Source: Gammaproteobacteria bacterium (GTDB taxonomy: Bacteria > Pseudomonadota > Gammaproteobacteria > Ga0077536). Taken from it: a stretch of 64,000 nucleotides of DNA. Positions 1 to 8,100 of this stretch are shown here, piece by piece. Under the pieces are notes generated by a model. The model worked only from the letters and a program-made list of their open reading frames with translations, searched no databases and had not been told where the DNA came from. The position numbers and the translations under genes were made by a program. Each line of letters starts with the position of its first letter. Positions within the stretch are counted from its first letter, which is position 1. The stretch lies in the NCBI GenBank assembly GCA_024235015.1, contig JACKNG010000005.1, forward strand, positions 463,705-527,704, given 5' to 3'.

Positions 1-40
1 CGATCAACCCCTGCGATCGTTCACGAATGGCCTGAAGCAT
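1..40 (-). CDS. ppiD: PpiD-type periplasmic peptidyl-prolyl isomerase, N-terminal fragment
   Basis: Only the first 13 codons are inside the window, running off the left edge. The peptide MLQAIRERSQGLI matches the cytoplasmic lead-in that precedes the membrane anchor of PpiD/SurA-N proteins. Position supports the call: in many gammaproteobacteria the order is tig-clpP-clpX-lon-hupB-ppiD, and this is the next gene on the same strand after HU, separated by two tRNA genes. The family is an inner-membrane-anchored periplasmic chaperone with a parvulin domain, none of which is visible here. The call rests mainly on synteny. Confidence 0.7.
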   Translation of the reverse strand, partial: MLQAIRERSQGLI

Positions 41-182
41 GGTGCCTGGTTCCGCTCGAATGCATGTGCGGTCCGGGACCGGGAAACCGGGCGCCGACAG
101 TCAGCGTCGACCGCGGCTTCCGCCCGAAGCGCAAAGGGCGCGCCCACCGGGCACGCCCTTCGATGTCACTGTACGAAAGATA

Positions 183-259
183 TGGCGGAGTGGACGGGAC
201 TCGAACCCGCGACCCCCGGCGTGACAGGCCGGTATTCTAACCAACTGAACTACCACTCC
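183..259 (-). tRNA. tRNA-Asp (GTC)
   Basis: A full cloverleaf can be read on the minus strand: acceptor GGAGTGG/CCACTCC, T-arm GGTTCGAGTCC, anticodon GTC in loop CTGTCAC, and an encoded 3' CCA (77 nt). It follows tRNA-Val by 12 bases on the same strand, so both are probably one transcript. Confidence 0.97.
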
Positions 260-271
260 AGTGGCTTTCTC

Positions 272-347
272 TGGTGGGTGCTGAGGGGTTCGAACCCCCG
301 ACCTTCGCCTTGTAAGGGCGACGCTCTCCCAGCTGAGCTAAGCACCC
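272..347 (-). tRNA. tRNA-Val (TAC)
   Basis: Minus-strand cloverleaf of 76 nt with acceptor GGGTGCT/AGCACCC, anticodon TAC, T-arm GGTTCGAACCC and encoded CCA. It lies 21 bases downstream of the hupB stop codon and just before tRNA-Asp, and could be co-transcribed with hupB. Confidence 0.97.
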
Positions 348-368
348 GATGCGCGTCTGGGAGGCGCG

Positions 369-641
369 CTAGTTTACGGCATCCTTCAACGCTTTGCCAG
401 GTTTGAAACCAGGCACTCGAGACGCTGCGATCTGGATCGCTTCACCCGTTTTCGGGTTGCGTCCAGTACGCGCCGCGCGGTCGCGCACCGTGAACGTACC
501 GAAGCCCACCACGGACACCTGGTCGCCCTTCTTGAGGGCAGTCGTGATGCCGTCGAGCATGGCATCGACCGCCCGCGTCGCCGCGGCCTTTGAGAGGTCC
601 GCCGCGTCGGCGACCGCATCGATTAGATCCGCTTTGTTCAT
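369..641 (-). CDS. hupB: DNA-binding protein HU-beta
   Basis: HU family nucleoid protein of 90 residues, the usual length. It starts MNKADLIDAVA, has the helical dimerisation region, the beta-arm core VGFGTFTVRDRAARTGRNP (about residues 45-63) with the conserved RxGRNPxTG turn, and the C-terminal GFKPGKALKDAVN. HU binds DNA non-specifically as a dimer and bends and compacts it. The start is set by the strong GGGGGCAGG ribosome-binding site six to eight bases upstream of the ATG. It lies downstream of lon on the same strand, the usual arrangement, and has its own promoter in the 163-bp gap. Confidence 0.97.
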   Translation of the reverse strand: MNKADLIDAVADAADLSKAAATRAVDAMLDGITTALKKGDQVSVVGFGTFTVRDRAARTGRNPKTGEAIQIAASRVPGFKPGKALKDAVN

Positions 642-730
642 TACCTGCCCCCTTGGAATTTAATCCTGCGTGGATGGCCTGACGGCCTTATTGTTGGTGC
701 CTGCCGAAAAGCCCCATGCAGGGCGCGTGC

Positions 731-760
731 GTTATAGCAGCCCCCCGATCGCAGCGTCAA
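731..760 (-). promoter_or_regulatory. sigma-70 promoter for hupB
   Basis: On the minus strand: -35 TTGACG (755-760), an 18-bp spacer, and an extended -10 TGCTATAAC with hexamer TATAAC at 731-736. Transcription should start near 724, about 80 bases before the hupB ATG. This lets HU be made independently of lon. Confidence 0.7.
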
Positions 761-804
761 GAAAGCGATTGGGGACAGCGCCCGCGGGACAGGCATGTGT
801 GTGC

Positions 805-3213
805 TCAATGATGGCGCAACATGTCACCGTCGTCATCGCCTTCGCCCTTTTCCTTGGCGATCGGCTTGTCGTCCTCGGCATCCGCCGGCAACGGGTCCGG
901 CAGACGCAGTAACGCGATTTCGAACACCTCGTCGATCCAGCGTACCGGCTTGATGTCGAGGCCCTGCTTGATGTTCGACGGGATCTCTTTCAGCTCGCGC
1001 TCGTTCTCATGCGGGATGACGACCTGCTTGATACCCCCGCGCAGCGCTGCCAGCAGCTTCTCCTTCAAACCACCGATGGGCAGCACTTCGCCGCGCAAGG
1101 TGATCTCGCCGGTCATCGCCACGCTGGACTTGACCGGTATGCCAGTCAAGGCCGAAACCATGGCGGTGCACATGCCGACGCCGGCGCTCGGGCCATCCTT
1201 GGGCGTCGCGCCTTCCGGGACGTGAAAATGAACGTCGTTGTTGGCGTAGAAATTCGGCGCGATACCGAGCGAGCGGGCGCGACTGCGGACAACGGTCATC
1301 GCGGCCTTGATCGACTCCTGCATCACGTCACCGAGGCGACCGGTATAGATCTCCTTGCCCTTGCCCGGTACCACGACGGCCTCGATCGTGAGCAGGTCGC
1401 CGCCGACCTCGGTCCACGCCAGCCCGGTGACCTGGCCAACGCGGTCCTCCGATTCCGCCAGGCCGTAGCGGAACTTCTTGACCCCGAGGTACTTGTCGAG
1501 AACCTTCGGCGATACCTGGATGGTCTTTTCCGTCGGCTTCTGCAGGATGCCCTTGACGACCTTGCGGCAGACCGTCGCGATCTCGCGCTCGAGGTTGCGT
1601 ACACCCGCTTCTCGCGTGTAGTAACGGATCATGTCGCGAATGGCCGCCTCCGAAACCTTGATTTCGTCGGCCTTCAACCCAGCGTTCTCGATCTGCTTCG
1701 GTAGCAGGTATTTCTGCGCAATGCTGACCTTTTCGTCCTCGGTGTAGCCGGAGATGCGGATGACCTCCATGCGGTCGAGCAGCGGTGCCGGAATGTTCAG
1801 GCTGTTCGCCGTGGTGACGAACATGACCTCGGACAGGTCGTAGTCGACCTCGAGGTAATGATCGTTGAATGCGTTGTTCTGCTCGGGGTCGAGTACTTCG
1901 AGCAGGGCCGAGGCGGGGTCGCCACGAAAATCCATCGCCATCTTGTCGACTTCGTCGAGCAGGAACAGCGGGTTGCGCGTAGCTACCTTGGACATGTTCT
2001 GCAGGATCTTGCCCGGCAGGGAACCGACGTAGGTGCGGCGGTGCCCGCGAATCTCCGCCTCGTCGCGCACGCCACCAAGCGACATACGCACGAACTTGCG
2101 GTTGGTGGCCCGGGCGATGGAACGACCGAGCGAAGTCTTACCGACGCCAGGCGGACCGACCAGGCAAAGGATCGGGCCCTTCATCTTCTTCACCCGCAAC
2201 TGCACCGCCAGGTATTCGAGGATACGCTCCTTGACCTTCTCCAAGCCGTAGTGATCGGCTTCCAGGATCTCTTCCGCGCGTTCGAGATCGCGACTGATCT
2301 TCGAGCGCTTCTTCCACGGCACCGAGAGAATCCAGTCGACATAGTTACGCACGACCGTTGCCTCGGCCGACATCGGCGACATCATGCGCAGCTTCTTCAG
2401 CTCGGCCTCGGCCTTCTCGCGTGCTTCCTTGGGCATGCCGGCCTTGGCGATGCGGTTGGCGAGTTCCTCGAACTCGTTGACACCGTCCTCGAGCTCACCG
2501 AGTTCGTTCTGAATCGCCTTCATCTGTTCGTTGAGGTAATACTCGCGCTGGCTCTTCTCCATCTGCTTCTTGACCCGCCCGCGCAGCCGTTTCTCGACCT
2601 GGAGCAGGTCGATTTCCGATTCCATCAGGCTGATCAGGTGCTCCATGCGTCCACGCAGCGGCACGATTTCGAGCACTTCCTGCTTCTGCTGGATCTTGAT
2701 CGACATGTGCGCCGCGATGGTGTCGGCAAGGCGCGAAGGATCATCGATGCTGGACAAGGACGAAATGATCTCGGGCGGAACCTTCTTGTTCAGCTTGACG
2801 TATTGATCGAACTGGCTCATCAGCGAGCGCGCCAGGACTTCCGCCTCGCGATCCGACACTTCCTCGGTTTCGATCTTTTCGACCTCGGCCGCGTACAGCT
2901 CCTGGGTATCGGTGAATCGCGCGATGCGACCGCGATAGACGCCTTCGACGAGCACCTTGATGGTGCCGTCCGGCAACTTAAGCAGTTGCAGGATATTGGA
3001 AACGGTGCCGATGTCATGGATGTCGGCCGGCTGAGGATTGTCGTCGCCGGCGTTCTTTTGGGCGACGAGCAGGATCTGCTTACCGGCCTCCATCGCTCTT
3101 TCCAGCGCCCGGATCGACTTGTCACGGCCGACGAACAACGGGATGACCATGTGCGGGTAGACGACGACGTCACGCAGCGGCAGGACCGCCAACTCTGGAA
3201 CGGATTCACTCAT
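805..3213 (-). CDS. lon: ATP-dependent protease La (Lon)
   Basis: Cytoplasmic ATP-driven serine protease that degrades misfolded and regulatory proteins. Its 802 residues carry an N-terminal LON substrate-binding domain (about 9-200), a coiled-coil linker, an AAA+ module with Walker A GPPGVGKT (353-360) and Walker B LFLLDEVDK (416-424), and the protease domain with Ser676 in DGPSAG and Lys719 in GGLKEKL. The Ser-Lys spacing of 43 residues equals that of E. coli Lon. The C-terminal tail is acidic and ends in two histidines. The ATG at 3213 is preceded by GAGGA. It lies between clpX and hupB in the classic order. Confidence 0.98.
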   Translation of the reverse strand: MSESVPELAVLPLRDVVVYPHMVIPLFVGRDKSIRALERAMEAGKQILLVAQKNAGDDNPQPADIHDIGTVSNILQLLKLPDGTIKVLVEGVYRGRIARFTDTQELYAAEVEKIETEEVSDREAEVLARSLMSQFDQYVKLNKKVPPEIISSLSSIDDPSRLADTIAAHMSIKIQQKQEVLEIVPLRGRMEHLISLMESEIDLLQVEKRLRGRVKKQMEKSQREYYLNEQMKAIQNELGELEDGVNEFEELANRIAKAGMPKEAREKAEAELKKLRMMSPMSAEATVVRNYVDWILSVPWKKRSKISRDLERAEEILEADHYGLEKVKERILEYLAVQLRVKKMKGPILCLVGPPGVGKTSLGRSIARATNRKFVRMSLGGVRDEAEIRGHRRTYVGSLPGKILQNMSKVATRNPLFLLDEVDKMAMDFRGDPASALLEVLDPEQNNAFNDHYLEVDYDLSEVMFVTTANSLNIPAPLLDRMEVIRISGYTEDEKVSIAQKYLLPKQIENAGLKADEIKVSEAAIRDMIRYYTREAGVRNLEREIATVCRKVVKGILQKPTEKTIQVSPKVLDKYLGVKKFRYGLAESEDRVGQVTGLAWTEVGGDLLTIEAVVVPGKGKEIYTGRLGDVMQESIKAAMTVVRSRARSLGIAPNFYANNDVHFHVPEGATPKDGPSAGVGMCTAMVSALTGIPVKSSVAMTGEITLRGEVLPIGGLKEKLLAALRGGIKQVVIPHENERELKEIPSNIKQGLDIKPVRWIDEVFEIALLRLPDPLPADAEDDKPIAKEKGEGDDDGDMLRHH

Positions 3214-3387
3214 GAGAAAGTCCTCGGGCGATGCGGGCGCAAGGCGTGCAGTCGCCCCCTGGGTTCGAAACGGGGCAGTCGGCTACGGGGCCGCGCAGGG
3301 ATCTGCGGCGCCCGATATCGGTCAGGAAGGGAAAAGCAGCAGCGCGCGGCGCCGCGATGCGCCGCACGGTCAGTGCTGCTGCGCCGC

Positions 3388-4665
3388 TCAATCGGGCGCA
3401 GCTTTCGAGATCTCCGAGTTCTCGTAGATGATGAGAGGACTCGACTCTCCCTTGATGGCTGCTTCATCGACCACGACCTTCGTCGCATTCTCTAGCGACG
3501 GGAGTTCATACATGGTGTCGAGCAGGCTTTGTTCAAGTATGGACCGCAATCCGCGCGCACCGGTTTTGCGTTCCACCGCGCGGCGCGCCACTGCGCGCAA
3601 CGCATCCTCGCGAAACTCGAGCTCGCAGGACTCCATCTCGAACAACTTGCCGTACTGCTTGGTGAGCGCGTTCTTGGGTTCGACCAGGATCTGGATGAGC
3701 TGTTCCTCGTCGAGCTCGTCGAGCACCGCCAGTACCGGCAGGCGACCGACGAATTCCGGGATGAGGCCGTACTTGATCAGGTCCTCCGGTTCGACCTGAT
3801 GCAGCAGTTCAGTTGCGGTCTTCTTGTCGTCCTTGCTCTTGACCTCGGCGGAGAAACCGATACCGCCCTTCTCCGAGCGATCGCGGATGATCTTGTCCAG
3901 CCCGGCAAACGCGCCACCACAGATGAACAGGATATTGCCGGTATCGACCTGCAGGAATTCCTGTTGCGGGTGCTTGCGCCCACCCTGCGGCGGCACCGAT
4001 GCCACGGTGCCTTCGATGAGTTTCAGCAGGGCCTGCTGGACACCTTCGCCGGAAACGTCACGGGTGATCGAAGGGTTGTCAGACTTGCGTGAAATCTTGT
4101 CGATCTCGTCGATGTAGACGATACCGGTCTGGGCCTTCTCGACGTCGTAATCGCACTTCTGCAACAGTTTCTGGATGATGTTCTCGACGTCTTCGCCGAC
4201 ATAGCCGGCCTCGGTCAACGTCGTCGCATCGGCGATGGTGAACGGCACATTGAGCAGGCGGGCCAATGTTTCTGCCAGCAGGGTCTTGCCGCTGCCGGTC
4301 GGCCCGACCAGGAGCACGTTGCTCTTGGCCAGTTCGACGTCATTCTGCTTGACCCGGGTCTCGAGCCGCTTGTAGTGGTTGTAGACGGCGACGGACAGGA
4401 TCTTCTTGGCCTGACGCTGGCCAATGACGTACTCGTCGAGAATGTGGTTGATCTCCTGCGGCGTCGGCAGCTTGCTGCCCACACCGCCGGGCGCCTTCTC
4501 CTGAATCTCCTCGCGGATGATGTCGTTGCAGAGTTCGACACATTCGTCGCAGATAAACACCGACGGGCCCGCGATCAGCTTGCGTACTTCGTGCTGGCTC
4601 TTGCCGCAGAACGAGCAGTACAACAGCCGGTCGCCGTCACCCTTGGAGTTCTTGCCGTCACTCAT
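3388..4665 (-). CDS. clpX: ClpX ATPase subunit of ClpXP protease
   Basis: AAA+ unfoldase that recognises tagged substrates and feeds them to ClpP. Of its 425 residues, the N-terminal zinc-binding domain has Cys17, Cys20, Cys39 and Cys42 (CSFC...CDEC). Walker A is GPTGSGKT (121-128), Walker B has VYIDEIDKI, and the arginine-finger and sensor regions are intact. It follows clpP on the same strand with a 47-bp gap, so clpP and clpX are probably co-expressed. The length matches E. coli ClpX (424). Confidence 0.98.
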   Translation of the reverse strand: MSDGKNSKGDGDRLLYCSFCGKSQHEVRKLIAGPSVFICDECVELCNDIIREEIQEKAPGGVGSKLPTPQEINHILDEYVIGQRQAKKILSVAVYNHYKRLETRVKQNDVELAKSNVLLVGPTGSGKTLLAETLARLLNVPFTIADATTLTEAGYVGEDVENIIQKLLQKCDYDVEKAQTGIVYIDEIDKISRKSDNPSITRDVSGEGVQQALLKLIEGTVASVPPQGGRKHPQQEFLQVDTGNILFICGGAFAGLDKIIRDRSEKGGIGFSAEVKSKDDKKTATELLHQVEPEDLIKYGLIPEFVGRLPVLAVLDELDEEQLIQILVEPKNALTKQYGKLFEMESCELEFREDALRAVARRAVERKTGARGLRSILEQSLLDTMYELPSLENATKVVVDEAAIKGESSPLIIYENSEISKAAPD

Positions 4666-4712
4666 TACCTGTCTACCTCGATCTCACGACACCCGGCCGG
4701 ATCAAAATTGAA

Positions 4713-5357
4713 TTAATCCTTGACCGCTTCACGCTTCGACAGCATGGCGTCGATGATGCCGTATTCGGCCGCTTCTTCGGCGCTCATGAACCGGTCCCTG
4801 TCCGTGTCATTCTCGATCTTTTCGAGCGGTTGACCAGTGTGATGCGCCAGGATGTGATTGAGCCTGTCACGCGCCTTGAGAATCTCGCGAGCGTGAATGT
4901 CGATGTCCGTTGCCTGGCCCTGGAAACCACCCAGTGGCTGATGGATCATGACGCGCGAGTGGGGCAGGCAGTAACGCTTGCCCGCTGCGCCGCCGGCCAG
5001 CAGCAACGCGCCCATGCTCGCCGCCTGGCCGATGCACATCGTGCTGACCGCCGGTTTGATGAACTGCATGGTGTCGTAGATGGCCAGGCCTGCCGACACC
5101 GAACCGCCCGGCGAGTTGATGTAGAAATGGATGTCCTTGTCCGGGTTCTCGGACTCGAGGAACAACAGCTGGGCGACAATCAGGTTGGCGACGTAATCCT
5201 CGACCGGTCCGACCAGGAAAATGACCCGCTCTTTGAGCAGCCGGGAGTAGATGTCGTAGGCGCGTTCGCCGCGAGCCGACTGCTCGACGACCATCGGCAC
5301 CAAGTTGAGTGCCCGCGGGCCATCGCCCTGCCGGGAGTCGAAAATATCAGGGGCCAT
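4713..5357 (-). CDS. clpP: ClpP proteolytic subunit
   Basis: Serine peptidase forming the tetradecameric chamber of ClpXP/ClpAP. The catalytic triad is visible as Ser114 (QAASMG), His139 (MIHQP) and Asp188, with the same 25- and 49-residue spacings as E. coli ClpP; the 214-residue length implies a short N-terminal propeptide. The ATG overlaps the tig stop codon (TGATG), implying translational coupling from trigger factor to ClpP. Confidence 0.98.
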   Translation of the reverse strand: MAPDIFDSRQGDGPRALNLVPMVVEQSARGERAYDIYSRLLKERVIFLVGPVEDYVANLIVAQLLFLESENPDKDIHFYINSPGGSVSAGLAIYDTMQFIKPAVSTMCIGQAASMGALLLAGGAAGKRYCLPHSRVMIHQPLGGFQGQATDIDIHAREILKARDRLNHILAHHTGQPLEKIENDTDRDRFMSAEEAAEYGIIDAMLSKREAVKD

Positions 5358-6691
5358 CAGGAACTCGCCTCTACCGTTTCGTCAGTCTGCACCGGATTCA
5401 TAAGAGCGTCAAATGTAGTTGACTCTTCAATGACTTGGGCTCGTTCCGCGACCCAGTTCACAACTTCGTCCTCGAGGCAGATTCCTTCCACCTGCTGCAG
5501 CTGCTGCGGGTTGTCGTAGTACCACTTCACAACGGCCGCCGGATCTTCGTAGCTGCCCGCCATCTCCTCGATCATCTGTCGTACCTTGGCAGGATCGGCA
5601 CGCAGGGATGCATCCTTGATGATTTCGGCCATGAGCAGCCCGAGCTTTACCCGCTTCAGCGCCTGCTCACCCACGCGACGGTCGAATTCGCCGGCCGCGT
5701 CGGCCGGATTGATGCCGCGCATGATGAGATCGCGCGCAACCTGCTCGCGCAGCCGCTCGCTCTCGCTCTTGACCAGGGCGGCCGGGACCTCGAAGTCGTT
5801 GGCGGCCGCCAGCTTGTCCATCACTTCGTTGTTGAATCGCTGGCGCAGGGTGCGGTCACGCTCCTTCTCCATGTTGGCACGGACCTCGCTGCGAAAAGCC
5901 TCGAGCTCGCCGCCCTGCACGCCGAACTTCTCCATGAACCCGGCATCCAGGGTCGGCAGCACCGGCTCGGCGACCTTCTTCACGGTAATCGCGAACTTAA
6001 CCGGCTTGCCGGCCAGCTCGTCATTACGGTAATCGGCGGGGAATTGCAGGTCGAGTTCCACGCTGTCACCGGCCGTGCGCCCCCGCAGCCCGTCCTCGAA
6101 TCCGTCGATCATCATTGCCGAACCGAGTTCGATGTCGAAATCCTCGCCCTTGCCGCCCTTGAAGACTTCGCCGTCGATAGTGCCCTCGAAATCGATGGTC
6201 AGCCGATCGCCGTCCTGCGCCGGACGCTCCACGGCGAGCCAGTCGCGGTTCTGCTCGCGCAGCTTCTCAATCATGGCATCGATGTCGGCATCGCCGATCT
6301 CGCACACGCAACGCTTGATCTGGACCTGCTCGACCGGTGCGAGCTCGATCTCGGGGAACACCTCGAAGCTCGCGGTATAGGTGAGACCGTTGCCCGGCTC
6401 ACTCGTGACGGGATCGATGACCGGCTGGCCAGCGGGGCGCAATGCCTCCTTGTCCAGTGCCTCGCCGAACGAGCGCTGCAGGAGTTCCCCGACGATCTCC
6501 TCACGGACTCGCTTGCCGAAACGCTGTTTGATCACGGCGGCCGGTGCCTTGCCCTGGCGGAAGCCGTCGAGGCGGACACTCTTGCGCAGTTCGTCGAGCC
6601 GTGACTGAACCTCGCCGGCGATCTGCTGTTCGGGGATTTCTACGGTGAGACGCCGCTCGAGCGTCGAGGGCTTTTCAAGTGAGGTTTGCAT
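5357..6691 (-). CDS. tig: Trigger factor, ribosome-associated chaperone and prolyl isomerase
   Basis: Binds the ribosome exit tunnel and folds nascent chains. The 444 residues comprise the ribosome-binding N domain (1-110, with the RQGKAP signature near 45, equivalent to the FRxGxxP tail motif), an FKBP-type isomerase domain (about 150-245, DGDRLTIDFEGTIDG...GFEDGLRG) and a helical C-terminal chaperone domain. I start at the ATG at 6691, which gives MQTSLEKPSTLERRL as in other trigger factors; an in-frame codon at 6730 would add 13 unlikely residues. The stop overlaps clpP by one base. Confidence 0.97.
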   Translation of the reverse strand: MQTSLEKPSTLERRLTVEIPEQQIAGEVQSRLDELRKSVRLDGFRQGKAPAAVIKQRFGKRVREEIVGELLQRSFGEALDKEALRPAGQPVIDPVTSEPGNGLTYTASFEVFPEIELAPVEQVQIKRCVCEIGDADIDAMIEKLREQNRDWLAVERPAQDGDRLTIDFEGTIDGEVFKGGKGEDFDIELGSAMMIDGFEDGLRGRTAGDSVELDLQFPADYRNDELAGKPVKFAITVKKVAEPVLPTLDAGFMEKFGVQGGELEAFRSEVRANMEKERDRTLRQRFNNEVMDKLAAANDFEVPAALVKSESERLREQVARDLIMRGINPADAAGEFDRRVGEQALKRVKLGLLMAEIIKDASLRADPAKVRQMIEEMAGSYEDPAAVVKWYYDNPQQLQQVEGICLEDEVVNWVAERAQVIEESTTFDALMNPVQTDETVEASS

Positions 6692-6776
6692 GGACGGAAT
6701 CGTTCTGCCGGGATATGCCCGCGGCCGCACCGTCGTCCGGGTACGCCTTTGCGGACTGGGTTTACAGGATGATCTA

Positions 6777-6861
<85 letters not shown>

Positions 6862-7020
6862 CTGTCTGCACGCAGTCGTCGTGCGGACCCTGGAACGAGG
6901 GGATTTCGCAGCGCACTGCGCCGATACCCGGCGGACCAAGCCGGCATCCGGGCGACCGCATTATAGGTGCAGCGTCCGCTGGTTGACAGCCCCGCTCCAG
7001 GCGCTGGAAGTCAGGCGCCC

Positions 7021-7029
7021 TGCTATACT
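7021..7029 (+). promoter_or_regulatory. extended -10 promoter for the glutaredoxin-like gene
   Basis: TGCTATACT fits an extended -10 (TGn plus TATACT, hexamer at 7024-7029). There is no good -35 at 16-18 bp. It lies 54 bp upstream of the ATG at 7083, which has its own AAGGAG ribosome-binding site at 7068-7073. Confidence 0.5.
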
Positions 7030-7082
7030 GCGAAGCGCCTCGTGTCGGCGATTCACGCCCTGCAAACAAGGAGATAGAGCCC

Positions 7083-7586
7083 ATGCGATCCCTGTTCCCG
7101 GCCGCCATGGCGGCGTTGCTGGCATGCGCGAGCGCGGCCGTCCTCGCCCGCACCGTGGTCGAATGCATCGATGCCGACGGTAATACCTCGTTCCGCGACA
7201 GCTGCCCGCCTGGTACGTCCAAGAAGGGCGAGAAGGATCTCGGCGGGGTCGGTCCGCACACCGACCCGGCCCTCGGGGCGGCAGCCGTCGCCTATCCCAT
7301 CGTCCTCTACGCCATCCCCGAATGCGACGCCTGTGACGTGCTGCGCCATTCCCTGCGCAGCCGCGGGCTGCCATTCAAGGAATACGACGTCACCGACGAC
7401 CCTGCCCGGCAGACCGAACTGCAGGACCTCACGGGCGGGGCGACGGTACCGACCGTAGTGGTCGGGGACAATGTCATCTCGGGCTACAACCGCGATGCCC
7501 TCGATGCCGCGCTGCAGGAAGCGGGCTATCCTCTGACCGCCGCCGGTAACGTCGCCCAGGACGGAGCGGCCGCGCCGCCACGCTAG
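7083..7586 (+). CDS. secreted glutaredoxin-like protein with DUF4124-type N-terminus
   Basis: 167 residues. A signal peptide (about 1-22, ending SAAVLA) is followed by a short DUF4124-like segment (VECIDADGNTSFRDSCPPG) and a glutaredoxin fold (about 70-150) with the redox motif CDAC at Cys81-Cys84, the cis-proline TVPT (Pro123) and the GYNRDAL helix of glutathione-binding glutaredoxins. I infer an envelope thiol-disulfide function. It could instead be cytoplasmic if the signal is not cleaved, but the alanine-rich leader argues for export. The ATG is set by AAGGAG nine bases upstream. The next gene starts 11 bp on and may be co-transcribed. Confidence 0.85.
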   Translation: MRSLFPAAMAALLACASAAVLARTVVECIDADGNTSFRDSCPPGTSKKGEKDLGGVGPHTDPALGAAAVAYPIVLYAIPECDACDVLRHSLRSRGLPFKEYDVTDDPARQTELQDLTGGATVPTVVVGDNVISGYNRDALDAALQEAGYPLTAAGNVAQDGAAAPPR

Positions 7587-7597
7587 AGCCCGGCCGG

Positions 7598-8014
7598 GTG
7601 TTCGCCTCGTCGCTCGATGTCGAGAGTGCGTTCTACGCCGCCTTCGAGCGCGGCGACCTGGACGCGATGATGCGGGTCTGGGCCTACAGCTTCGACATCG
7701 TTTGCGTGCACCCCTCCGGCCCGCGACTCGAGGGCGTTGACGCGGTTCGCCGCAGCTGGCAGCACATTCTGTCCGACCCGGTTCCACGCAGCTTCGACCT
7801 GCGCGCCCGCCTGGTCGTCGGCAGCGACGACGTGCGCGTACACACATTGGAAGAACACATCTGCGTTCCCGGCAGCCAGCTTTACGCGCCGCCCCTGCTC
7901 GCCACCAATGTCTACCAGCGTCTCGATGACGGCTGGCGCATGATCGTCCACCACGCGAGTCTCATGCCGGCGCCTGGCAGTGCACCGCCCACGGCGAACG
8001 GCGCCCTCCACTGA
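7598..8014 (+). CDS. NTF2-like/SnoaL-family protein
   Basis: 138 residues with a GTG start at 7598. The pattern is that of small cone-shaped NTF2-like proteins: an N-terminal helix (VESAFYAAFERGDLDAMMRVWA), the FDIVCVHPSGPRLEG strand pair, DAVRRSWQHIL, and a C-terminal Y-Q-R-x-D-D-G-W-R-M-I-V-H-H-A-S strand. The last block is typical of SnoaL_3/DUF4440 proteins. The family includes isomerases, dehydratases and binding proteins without catalysis, so no reaction is assigned. It follows the glutaredoxin-like gene closely and may share its transcript. Confidence 0.75.
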   Translation: MFASSLDVESAFYAAFERGDLDAMMRVWAYSFDIVCVHPSGPRLEGVDAVRRSWQHILSDPVPRSFDLRARLVVGSDDVRVHTLEEHICVPGSQLYAPPLLATNVYQRLDDGWRMIVHHASLMPAPGSAPPTANGALH

Positions 8015-8100
8015 TACGCGCGCCGCCGGTAGCGCGACAGACTCAAGCCTCGGCGCGACCGGCCGCTGATATTCCGGTCATCCGCAAGATCCAGGTTCCG

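Noticed and set aside
3214..3387. Heat-shock promoter for lon in the clpX-lon gap
   Set aside because: CCCCGTTT-like sequence is present but no CTTGAA-type -35 lies at the right distance.
1858..3495. 545-codon open frame on the plus strand antisense to lon
   Set aside because: Mirror of the high-GC lon gene; His/Arg/Leu-rich sequence with no family likeness and lon itself is certain.
6983..7029. TTGACA and TATACT as a promoter pair for the glutaredoxin-like gene
   Set aside because: They are 35 bp apart, far beyond a functional spacer; the extended -10 alone is more plausible.
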